Assembly: GCA_014529385.2 (NCBI GenBank) | Contig: CM043954.1 | Coordinates: forward strand, 5,209,306 to 5,273,305 | Source: Adiantum capillus-veneris | Lineage: Eukaryota; Streptophyta; Polypodiopsida; Polypodiales; Pteridaceae | Length of the DNA stretch: 64,000 nucleotides | Direction: 5' to 3' | Shown: positions 10,389-19,668 of the stretch, piece after piece | How positions within the stretch are numbered: position 1 is the stretch's first letter | Layout of the letters: the number at the start of each line of letters is the position of its first letter | Translations under genes and position numbers: made by a program | The notes under the pieces: generated by a model | Told to the model about the DNA's origin: nothing | Seen by the model: only the letters and a program-made list of their open reading frames with translations | The model's database searches: none

Positions 10389-11330
10389 CTATTTGTTGGG
10401 TGGACTTGCATCCTCCTCAAGTGCCTTTTCTTCTTGAGATGATACCTTAACCTTCTTGCTTCTTTCCTCGTATGCTTTGCGACGTACATTTTGTTGCATA
10501 AGAGTGCGATCCTCATATACATTACAACCCGTTCCTTTGAGGTAGATCCAACCATTGTCAAGGATGATCTTTCTCTTTACCTCATCAGCCATGGTACATA
10601 CAATAGGTCTTTCTCCTGAGCGAGGGACTCCTTGTTTTCCAACTCGATGTGCACCATAAGCCATGATTCCTGACATGCCAAAGTGTGTAGCAAAAAACTC
10701 TTCAATAGCAACCGCAAGAGATTGGGGTGTTTCCATGCTTTCCTCCTTGATTCCACGAATGACGATGTTCTTTGAGCGTTTTTGTCGTTCTTGGAATTCT
10801 TGAGTGTCCACATTCTCTACATTCTTTGCTTGGACAACGGCTTGCGTGATAGGAGATGTAGAAACCACATTATCCTTATATATATCAGCCCATGATTTGG
10901 ATGCATTTCTCATCTCACATACATCATGTCGTATTGTATCTATCGTTTCCTCTTTCAATACATGATCACTCTCAACTTTGCTCAAGCGCTCTTTCACTAC
11001 ATTCATGTCCACAAGAGAGCGTTTACATTCTTGAACTTCATTCTCAAGATGCATCAAGCGCGTTGTTTGCATTTCAAGAACCTTCTTGAGGTGCTCATTC
11101 TCCACAACGAGAACTCTTAAAGTACCATTCTCCATTGCAAGTGCGCGCAACTCTTCACCTTGCTTGTTGACGGTTTCTTGTAACGAGATCAAGTAAGCCA
11201 TGATCATTGCTTCCGTTGTTGTAGACGATGTGGTTGGATTAGCATCCAAATTCCTTGGAGATTTTGCATCATTCTCCATGGCGAGTGTGGCTTTTCCACC
11301 CTTGCGAGTTTTGTCTGACATTGCCTTCAA
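10389..11330 (-). CDS. LINE ORF1: coiled-coil RNA-binding protein (313 aa), intact
   Basis: The N-terminus is basic, followed by a long heptad-rich region (residues about 45-130, starting after MIMAYLISLQETVNKQ). The C-terminal half contains KRSKNIVIRGI, YGAHRVGKQ and a basic end (NVRRKAYEERSKK), the layout of L1 ORF1p-type RNA chaperones (coiled coil, RRM-like domain, C-terminal domain). It probably packages the LINE transcript. It is the first ORF of the bicistronic unit with ORF2. The family call rests on layout and the IVIRGI/HRVGK pattern. Confidence 0.8.
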   Translation of the reverse strand: MKAMSDKTRKGGKATLAMENDAKSPRNLDANPTTSSTTTEAMIMAYLISLQETVNKQGEELRALAMENGTLRVLVVENEHLKKVLEMQTTRLMHLENEVQECKRSLVDMNVVKERLSKVESDHVLKEETIDTIRHDVCEMRNASKSWADIYKDNVVSTSPITQAVVQAKNVENVDTQEFQERQKRSKNIVIRGIKEESMETPQSLAVAIEEFFATHFGMSGIMAYGAHRVGKQGVPRSGERPIVCTMADEVKRKIILDNGWIYLKGTGCNVYEDRTLMQQNVRRKAYEERSKKVKVSSQEEKALEEDASPPNK

Positions 11331-11558
11331 GTCGGCAACAAAAACGCAAAGTTTTGACAGTTTTTTCAGTTCTGAGATGCTGTTACAGCAAAGCCTTCCA
11401 TTACACAGAAAAATTCTGTCTTTACATCAATGCGTAGAGGGCTTCGTGCTCTTCGATTGAGGCTATAGATCACCTAAATCGGAGTTCGGATGAGCAAGTT
11501 ATGGTCAAAAGAGTGAACTGCTGTGTACTAGGTCAAAAAATGGCTGTGTGTGTGTGTG

Positions 11559-11570
11559 AGAGAGAGAGAA

Positions 11571-11651
<81 letters not shown>

Positions 11652-12160
11652 TTTAAAGATGTGTGTCTGTGTGTAAGTGAGTGTGTTTGTGAGTGTGTGT
11701 GTGTGTGTGTGTTTGTGAGTGTGTGGGTGTGTATGTGTGTGTCTGTGTGTGTGTGTGTGTTTGTATTTTAAAGATGTGTGTCTGTGTGTTTGTGAGTGTG
11801 TTTGTGAGTGTGTGTGTGTGTGGGCGACAGAAACAGAGATAGAGAGATAGAGGCAAAGGCAGAGGGAGAGGCAGACCTTCGTTATGTCGATGGGTGGGCT
11901 TGCTGTCGGAGACGCAGACGACGGCTCTTGCACTCTCTCTCTCTCTCTCTCTCTCTCTTTCACGAGGTGTGTTTTTTCTCTCTCTTGACCGCTTTATATG
12001 GCGTACAAAAAGTATACGGTCTCAATAATGACCACACGTGCGACAGCATGCAAATATATTATAATTTATAGTGACACGTGGGGCGCCGCCGTGTGTATCC
12101 GTTATAAGTGTGATTTTGAGAGAGAGAAAGAGAGAGAACAATAGAGAGAGAGAGAGAGCC

Positions 12161-12200
<40 letters not shown>

Positions 12201-12301
12201 TTAGAGAGACAGAGAGAGAGAAAGAGTGATCAGATTGTCACAGAGATAGAGAGAGGGAGAGACACAGATTGAGAGAGAGATAGAAAGAGGGAGTCCTTAC
12301 T

Positions 12302-12345
<44 letters not shown>

Positions 12346-12377
12346 AAGACAGAGTCAGCTTGACACACAGAAAAGCA
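11559..12377. promoter_or_regulatory. Upstream region of gene Y: GA/TG microsatellites and two G-boxes
   Basis: It starts with (GA)n (about 11564-11613) and long (TG)n stretches (to about 11820), then GA-rich and CT tracts, a core with AT-rich TATATTATAATTTATA (about 12054-12069), and GA-rich leader sequence (12118-12345) up to the gene Y ATG at 12378. There is no credible ORF; long Thr-His and Ser-Leu readings are translated microsatellite. Confidence 0.5.
12035..12080. promoter_or_regulatory. Pair of G-box palindromes (CACGTG) flanking a TATA-like stretch
   Basis: CACGTG occurs at 12035-12040 and 12075-12080, 40 bp apart, with TATATTATAATTTATA between them. G-boxes are known plant bZIP/bHLH binding sites. 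The position between divergent genes suggests a shared promoter; this is not demonstrated. Confidence 0.4.
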
Positions 12378-12630
12378 ATGGAGGAGACACCTCCCTTTGA
12401 GTTCCTGCAAAACCCACCAAAAAAAGGTGATCTCTCACTCTTTCTCTCTGTATTTCCAACAGTTGGTACAAATTATGTGTGTGTGTGTGTGTGTGTGTGT
12501 GACTGTTGTTCAACACACACACCTCAATACCCATACTTCCATAGACAGAGACAGAGACACACATACACACAGACACACACAGAGATATATATATATACAT
12601 TGTCTCTTTTCCTACCCTCTCTGTACACAT

Positions 12631-12691
12631 TACTAACGGCACGCATAGCCAACCAAATATTGGCTCCAACTCTCTCCGCGCGCCGTTAGTA
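12631..12691. repeat. GC-rich hairpin 3 of the TACTAAcGGCGCGC family
   Basis: The left arm TACTAACGGCACGCATAG pairs with the right arm TCTCCGCGCGCCGTTAGTA. Total 61 bp. Confidence 0.65.
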
Positions 12692-12712
12692 TTGTTATGA
12701 CTCTCTCAGTTG

Positions 12713-12772
12713 TACTTAAGGCGCGTGGAGAGAGTTGCAAAAGGCACTTTTCCTTCCTCGCGCGCCTTTAGT
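12713..12772. repeat. GC-rich hairpin 4 of the TACTAAcGGCGCGC family
   Basis: The left arm TACTTAAGGCGCGTGG pairs with the right arm CCTCGCGCGCCTTTAGT. Total 60 bp, 21 bp after hairpin 3. Confidence 0.6.
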
Positions 12773-12781
12773 CAAATAGAA

Positions 12782-12846
<65 letters not shown>

Positions 12847-12914
12847 TAGATAGATAGATAGTTCTATTATCGTCCTGGGAGGTCAAATATGACCTATGGG
12901 ACCAAATGAACATG

Positions 12915-15900
12915 TCACGTGGTGTGAGTGGAGTTCATAAGTGACTCTCGATGCTCAAAAATGGCTGAAATGAGCGTCGCAATAGAGAGTCCACATCGTG
13001 GTTGGGAGAGGAAGGTATGTAGGGAGAGCTCATGGCTGAATATATGGGGAAAAGAGGACCTAATGTGGTCAAAAGCTGAGCACTCAAGTAGTGTGTGGTA
13101 CTCACTCTCTCGCACTTGACGAGGGCATAAGGTGCAAAGTCGATGACACTCCTCCCCAGTGCCCCAACGTCCTGTCTCGCAGCGTAGAGAATGGGAGCTA
13201 AGACGAATGGAGGCAATGGTGCGGATCGCACTCAACGGGATGGGCTCAAGGATGTAGGAAGGGGTTCGGTTACCTCGTTCCGAGAAGAAGAGAGATTTGT
13301 AGTTTGGGGCAACGTGTGTGGTGTAATGGCTGAAGCGAGAATCTCCAGATTTCTCCCAAGCCATGATACATTGGCGTTGTAAGAAGGCCTCATTAACTTG
13401 GGAGTCGATCGACGCATCCTTGACCAAGTGACATGCATCCCATCTTCCAAACCATTTCTTGATATCAAGCATCCACCCCGAACTTAGTATTTTGCTCTTG
13501 CATGTCTTTTGAGCCTTTTGACTTGCTTCATATGCGATTCTAGGAAGTCGATGCAAAGGGCTACGTTGTGTCTTACGCATGTACTCCACAACCCTTTCCA
13601 TGCCCAAGACCTCAATGGGAAGCGATCCGGACTCAAGAAGTAAGAGCATGTAGGGTGTTTGTGTCTTGACTTGGAGAAAGTTGGTGAGAAAACGCTTTTG
13701 GACATTCTCAAACTCTTTCCAAGTAGACTTCCCGATGCTTCCACCCCACACCTCCACTCCATAAAGAAGCACCGGTGTCACCAATGTGTCAAAGAGGTAC
13801 TTTTTGAGAGCCCAACACTTGATCTCTCCTGCATTGCACATGTTCTCAAATGCATAATAAGCCCTCTTTCCGGCTTCCAAGCGACGCATTGCACAATCCT
13901 TCCATTTATGATTGGATGGAACCTCAAGACCAAGGTACTTGAAGTGATCTACCACTTCAAGTTTCTCATTGTTGTATACAATGCATGGATTTTCGTCATT
14001 GAGGGTCTTTACAAGCATAACCTTGGTTTTGGATCCATTCACGATCAGCCTGCTATGTAGGCAAAAGCGTTCCAAGACACTCATAAGCTTTTGTGCATCT
14101 TCTAAGGTATGTGCCAAGAGCACTACATCATCGGCATAAAGCAAAAGCATGATCACCGCATTTCCAATCTTAACCTCTTCTATGCCTTCTTGCTGCATAA
14201 AATCAAGAACCATGTATTCCAATTCATCAATGAGTAGCCCAAAGAGGGTTGGGGAAAGTGGGCATCCTTGTTTGACACCAATAGTGCTTGCAAAAAATTC
14301 TGAAATTCCATCTCCCATACGTAATTGACATATCACTTTTTGGTAGATGCGAAAGACTGCATGCATAAATTCTCTCGGCACTTGAAGGCTTTGCATACGT
14401 CTCCAAAGATTTCCTCGCGGTACCATGTCAAAAGCTTTCTTGAAATCCACAAAGCAACAATACAACTTTTTTCCTTTCAATCGAGACGCTTCCATAAGAA
14501 CTCGAAGAGTGACAAGGTGATCAATAGTGCTATGATGCTTTCGAAAACCTGCTTGGCCAAGCGCACGTTTGCCATTCTTTTCAGCCCATTCACTTATCTT
14601 CATCTCCATGATACATCCAAATAACTTTGCCATCAAAGAACCAACCATTATAGTGCGATAGTTGTTCACATTGTTTACATCTCCTCCTTTGTGCAAAGGT
14701 TTGATCCAATTTGCACTCCAATCATGAGGCATGCCATACTGAAGTGCAAGGTTAAACATATCACATATCCAATATCGTGTTTTCTTGCTTGTCCATTTAA
14801 TCATTTCAGCCTTGACACCTTGAAGGTCACCTGCCTTGCGAGTAGCAAGTTTCTCAAGCGCGCGGCATACATCTTCAATGGTAAAGAAGGGAGACATAAA
14901 TGGAAGGGAGCTACAACCCTCCATCTTATCAACATTGGGTTGCTCATAGAGGTTCTTACAATGCATATACATATCCTCAAGAGTCAAGTCACCAAAGCTC
15001 TCAACGCGCTTGCCTTTTAGATTTTGCCAAAACTTGCCACATGCATGTGCTTTCTCTTGTGCTAAAAGAAGTTGTTTTTCGACTTCCCACCTTCTCCTCT
15101 TCTTTTGAACAAGTGCTTTGTATGTGTGTGAACATTCCAAGTAAACTTCCTTGTCTTTGATTGCATCCAATCTTAGCAAGTGTTTTCGGGCTTGACTACA
15201 TTCCATGTCAAACCATTTCTTCTTGGTGCTACCCTTCTTAGACCTTTTGCAAGACATGTGTTTCGCCGAAAAGCATTCCTTCGCACAAGAGAAAATTACT
15301 TCTTTGAAAACTTTCCACTTGCATTCTAATGTTGGGCTCCCTTGATGCTCTATCATGCTTAACATTTGGTCCACCATATCAGCATATATAAGTGCTCGTT
15401 TGAAGTCTAGACGTAGGTACAAATGATTCACATCATGATTGGAGGCTACATGCTCGGGCCGTTTACCACACTTGAGGTCAATACATAACATCCTATGATC
15501 CGATTCCGGATTCCATTCACCAAGTGTAAAGCTTTGTATGCATTCTAGAGTGGCTTCTGAGAACAACATATAGTCAATCACGCTAGCACCATTGTGCTTT
15601 CTACATGTAAAGTCATTGGTGCCTTGCCATAGAGATACACCATTTGCAATGAGCATTCCGGTACTATTGCACATATGTAGAAGTGACTTTTCATAGTGAT
15701 CCACTTCTTTTGCATCATTAGAACTTCGATTATACATGTATGAGTCATCCACTCTTCTTGATACATGCGGCATGTCGACTTGTTGTGTGTCGTGTTGTAA
15801 CATATTTGTGCGAGCATTCATGTCTCCAAAAACAATGACTTCACCTTGATCCTTGTAATAAGAAATGTCTTCCTCTAGTTCAACAAAGGGCTGATCTCTA

Positions 15901-16295
15901 TCCATATTCAAGCGAGCATAAAATTTGGAGTCATAGTGAGGAATGTAGCAGCCGGCCACAAACATGACTTGACCATTTGGTGGGCTGATTTTCAGCCATA
16001 AGTAGCGTTTATACTTATCTTCTTTGACAATGGAAACATCTTTCAAACCCTTTTTGGTCATACATGCTATGCCTCCTTAGCCTCTTCGTTGCTTTGCATT
16101 TTTGGCCCACATTAAAGAATGTACATCGTATTTGTCAAATCCAAGAATTCGTTGCGCATCATGCTCCCATGTTTCGACAAGAAGTATCACATCGGAGTCA
16201 TTGGTAAGCTCATCAATGCCAATTCCCGCATTCCATGGATACCCGTTACAATTCCAAAAGCTTATTCGCAAGCGTGAGTTGGTCTCATAGATCAT
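12915..16295 (-). pseudogene. LINE ORF2 (copy 3), one nonsense mutation in the endonuclease domain
   Basis: It is the same protein as the intact ORF2 at 7002-10382, apart from a few substitutions (for example Gly to Arg in LHSRLIVNG). A CAA codon (Gln) after AKQRRG has become TAA (plus-strand 16077-16079), about residue 73. The reading therefore splits into 16295-16077 and 16061-12915. The RT motifs, including YADD, remain intact in the larger part. A single base change would account for the loss. Confidence 0.93.
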
Positions 16296-16301
16296 GTGTC
16301 C

Positions 16302-17243
16302 CTATTTGTTGGGTGGACTTGCATCCTCCTCAAGTGCCTTTTCTTCTTGAGATGATACCTTAACCTTCTTGCTTCTTTCCTCGTATGCTTTGCGACGTAC
16401 ATTTTGTTGCATAAGAGTGCGATCCTCATATACATTACAACCCGTTCCTTTGAGGTAGATCCAACCATTGTCAAGGATGATCTTTCTCTTTACCTCATCA
16501 GCCATGGTACATACAATAGGTCTTTCTCCCGAGCGAGGGACTCCTTGTTTTCCAACTCGATGTGCACCATAAGCCATGATTCCTGACATGCCAAAGTGTG
16601 TAGCAAAAAACTCTTCAATAGCAACCGCAAGAGATTGGGGTGTTTCCATGCTTTCCTCCTTGATTCCACGAATGACGATGTTCTTTGAGCGTTTTTGTCG
16701 TTCTTGCAATTCTTGAGTGTCCACATTCTCTACATTCTTTGCTTGGACAACGGCTTGCGTGATAGGAGATGTAGAAACCACATTATCCTTACATATATCA
16801 GCCCATGATTTGGATGCATTTCTCATCTCACATACATCATGTCGTATTGTATCTATCGTTTCCTCTTTCAATACATGATCACTCTCAACTTTGCTCAAGC
16901 GCTCTTTCACTACATTCATGTCTACAAGAGAGCGTTTACATTCTTGAACTTCATTCTCAAGATGCATCAAGCGCGTTGTTTGCATTTCAAGAACCTTCTT
17001 GAGGTGCTCATTCTCCACAACGAGAACTCTTAAAGTACCATTCTCCATTGCAAGTGCGCGCAACTCTTCACCTTGCTTGTTGACGGTTTCTTGTAACGAG
17101 ATCAAGTAAGCCATGATCATTGCTTCCGTTGTTGTAGATGATGTGGTTGGATTAGCATCCAAATTCCTTGGAGATTTTGCATCATTCTCCATGGCGAGTG
17201 TGGCTTTTCCACCCTTGCGAGTTTTGTCTGACATTGCCTTCAA
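16302..17243 (-). CDS. LINE ORF1 (copy 3), 313 aa, intact
   Basis: It is collinear with the ORF1 of copy 2 and differs by few residues (for example Cys for Tyr in SWADICKDN, Leu for Phe in TQELQERQ). It has the same coiled-coil N-terminus and IVIRGI/HRVGK C-terminal half. It ends 6 nt before the ORF2 ATG. Confidence 0.85.
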   Translation of the reverse strand: MKAMSDKTRKGGKATLAMENDAKSPRNLDANPTTSSTTTEAMIMAYLISLQETVNKQGEELRALAMENGTLRVLVVENEHLKKVLEMQTTRLMHLENEVQECKRSLVDMNVVKERLSKVESDHVLKEETIDTIRHDVCEMRNASKSWADICKDNVVSTSPITQAVVQAKNVENVDTQELQERQKRSKNIVIRGIKEESMETPQSLAVAIEEFFATHFGMSGIMAYGAHRVGKQGVPRSGERPIVCTMADEVKRKIILDNGWIYLKGTGCNVYEDRTLMQQNVRRKAYEERSKKVKVSSQEEKALEEDASPPNK

Positions 17244-17400
17244 GTCGGCAACAAAAACGCAAAGTTCTGACAGTTTTTTCAGTTTTGAGATGCTGTTACA
17301 GCAAAGCCTTCCATTACACAGAAAAATTCTGTCTTTACATCAATGCGTAGAGGGCTTCGTGCTCTTCGATTGAGGCTATCGATTGAGGCTCTTCGATTGA

Positions 17401-17406
<6 letters not shown>

Positions 17407-17453
<47 letters not shown>

Positions 17454-17479
17454 CTGTGTGTATTTTTTAGTGTTCTTTG

Positions 17480-17526
<47 letters not shown>

Positions 17527-17735
17527 AGAGAGAGACTAGGTGTGTTTTTGTTTGTGCTTTGGTGAGAGACAGATATATATATATATTTATATTTATATTT
17601 TTATATATATATATTTATATATATATATTTATATCTATCAGGAGAGAGAGAGAGAGAGAGATCATGATGGTTTGGTTTTGGCAGAGTTGTCATGTTTCCT
17701 CATGGTTTTGACTTGTCATGTTTCTTGATGAATAG
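17407..17735. repeat. Microsatellite-rich remainder of gene Y intron 1
   Basis: (GA)n tracts lie at about 17407-17451 and 17482-17521, a (TA)n/TTTATA tract at 17569-17640, and a further GA tract follows, ending at the acceptor AATAG before 17736. No ORF is credible. Confidence 0.85.
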
Positions 17736-19063
17736 GATTAAGGTCCAGTAGGCAGAAGAGGCTGAAACTAGATCCAGAGCTTGTGCCAGGATTTCAACCC
17801 TTGCAAGCTCAGTTGCTTAATGTATCTGCCAAAAGAACTGTTGACTTTTGTCAGGACATATCTGAAGAAAAGTCGATTGGTGAAGATCAATCAGAGAGGT
17901 CACTAGGGCAAGAGGATCCCTCACCCTACAAGGGTGTGGTGCCCTGTAGAGTACTTCTAAAGAAAAATACAAGAAAGAGGAATATAGACTTCTCAGATGA
18001 TGCAGATGTGCTAGAAAGTAGTCCCTGTGCAACTAAATGTAAAGACAAAGAGGATGTGTCTTCTCTGGAAGACCCAGCTGCAACTGATGAGAGGCTGTTT
18101 GATTTTGCAGCATCTTGTGGTGCTGGGGACAAGTATGATCTAGTTCATTCTATGTTTAATCCAAAGTTTGACATTGAAGACCTGTTAGCTCAGCACAGTA
18201 ATTTCTTGCAGTCCTACAGAGATAAGTTTGAAGTGATGGTGTAGGTAGGAAGGGTTGTTCTGCCTAATATGACTCTTGTGCATTTAAATGACTGTGGTGG
18301 AAAGGGACAGGGAGTGAAGAAGTATAGGGAATTACCACCCTCTTGCCGACATTCAGCCTGCCCTTTGCATCAAAAAGAATGCAAACTCATTTAGGAAGCC
18401 TTTGGTTTTATGATTTACCTGAACAGCCTATTTGGATTCCTCATGCAGAATCCTGATGAGGTGTTAGAGGAGCAGGATGCGGCACCAGATAAGGAATGCG
18501 AGGAGACAACTCATATGCAAGAAGTCGAGGAGGTTGAAGACACAGTCGACCTTGAGGTTGAGGCAATTGAAGTACAAAGAAGTAAGATGCTCTCTGTGAA
18601 AACCACAGAAATCAAACTTCCATTGGATGTCAGTAACTTCACTGAGAAGCATGCTCAGATGATGTTGCCTGCTGTGCCTGACTTCAGGATTGGAGACAGG
18701 ACCTATATCTTCTTACATGATGTGCAAAGTGTGTTTTATTTAAGGGAGGATTTCTCCCTAGCTATTATTTCCAGAGTCCAAGAGGAGAGGAGTGGATTTG
18801 TTTCAGAGGATAGTAGTGATGATGAGGCAATGGAAACATCCAGCAATCCAATGGAATGCCTTCAAAGATGCTTTGAGAAAGCTGAAAAATACAAGGAGAC
18901 ACTACCTGATGAAGCCACCTTCCAAGCAATAAGACAAAGCTAAGACCATCGAAAAGTAACAAAGAAGTGGAGGATTGGTTTAACCATTCAGGTCAGGGGT
19001 CAACTACATCTGTAGACCTGTGGCAAGAAAACCTCTTTCTGCATGATGAGAGCTTCATGGTAA

Positions 19064-19064
<1 letters not shown>

Positions 19065-19145
<81 letters not shown>
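19065..19145. repeat. (CT)n microsatellite inside a 117-bp intron of gene Y
   Basis: About 40 CT units lie between the donor (GTAACT at 19060) and acceptor (TGTGCAG ending 19176). Translated it gives a Ser-Leu run, which should not be read as protein. Confidence 0.9.
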
Positions 19146-19149
<4 letters not shown>

Positions 19150-19668
19150 GTGTCATTTCTGACATTGTATGTGCAGTCTTGGATTGCTGACAAGGATGAC
19201 TTCCTTCGGCGCCGGACAAGAGAGTATCGAGGAAGGGATGCGGCCCTAGCACAGTACCTTTCAAAGCTTTGCGAGTCGCCGATAGTAGTTTTTCACAATT
19301 CCATGTCACAAGAGGGTTCAATAGCAACTTACACATTCAAGACACTATCACGCTTCTTGGGTGGACCGGTGCTGCCCAAAAGTGCAGATAAAGTCATTCT
19401 TGTGGACAAAGTGTTTGCTAGAGATTGTTTTGGTTACTGCCCAGGCTATACAGGTGGTCGGGCAGCGTATTACTACACCTACACATCAATGGCACTAGCT
19501 CTTGGTAGACAAAACCCAGATGAACTTTTAGAGTATGGCAAACATCTCACGATTCGTTACAAGGGTGACGTGCCAAAAAACAAAATTGAACCTGCAAAAT
19601 CTTGATACACTTCAAGTAGCAATTGTATAAGATCATGTATTACATAAATTTTGTACAATGTCATCCAC

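Larger units (their letters stand above)
6924..11558 (-). mobile_element. LINE copy 2, structurally complete with intact ORF1 and ORF2
   Basis: The minus-strand order is 5' UTR (about 11558-11331), ORF1 (11330-10389), ORF2 (10382-7002), a short 3' UTR, then a tail of TATC repeats (6948-6924) instead of poly(A). Both ends sit in (GA)n sequence, as for the other copies. It lies between the divergent H3 fusion gene and gene Y of element A. Both ORFs are open, so the copy could be active. The two-ORF layout and the ORF1 type resemble the L1 group, but the clade is not certain. Confidence 0.9.
12840..17406 (-). mobile_element. LINE copy 3, near-identical to copy 2, inserted in intron 1 of gene Y
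   Basis: It matches copy 2 with a constant offset of 5913 bp across both ORFs, so there is no net indel over 4.3 kb. The 3' tail is a run of TATC repeats (12860-12840) abutting (GA)n. The 5' end is slightly shorter than in copy 2: after GCTCTTCGATTGAGGCTAT there is a partial duplication of CGATTGAGGCT and then (GA)n from 17407. This is typical of an incomplete 5' end with filler duplication. ORF1 is open, and ORF2 has one nonsense codon. Confidence 0.9.
12378..19605 (+). pseudogene. Gene Y of element A: multi-exon gene of unknown function, frameshifted, with a LINE in intron 1
   Basis: Inferred exons: 12378-12426 (MEETPPFEFLQNPPKK, donor GGTGATC), 17736-18238, 18449 to about 18940, then in another frame to 19059, and 19177-19605. 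The exon 1/2 junction restores a Gly codon (G|GA) and the 2/3 junction is in phase. The intron at 19060-19176 contains an 80-bp (CT)n tract, is 117 bp long, and so leaves the frame open even if retained. Near 18940 the frame breaks after AIRQS; a missing base would join it to LRPSKSNKE. The C-terminal part contains WIADKDDFLRRRTREYRG and a Tyr-rich stretch GGRAAYYYTYTSMAL. I recognise no domain. It is convergent with the transposase gene, 63 bp apart. Intron 1 was enlarged by insertion of LINE copy 3. Confidence 0.55.

Noticed and set aside
11505-11963. Open frames rich in Thr-His and Ser-Leu over the TG/GA region
   Set aside because: They are translated microsatellite with no start context or conserved sequence; the same applies to similar runs at 6803-7000, 12355-12913, 18993-19336, 25068-25553 and 34783-35173.
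6924-17406. LINE copies 2 and 3 as one tandem segmental duplication
   Set aside because: The sequences immediately outside the two copies differ (different hairpins and microsatellites), and the 5' ends differ in length, so two insertions are more likely.
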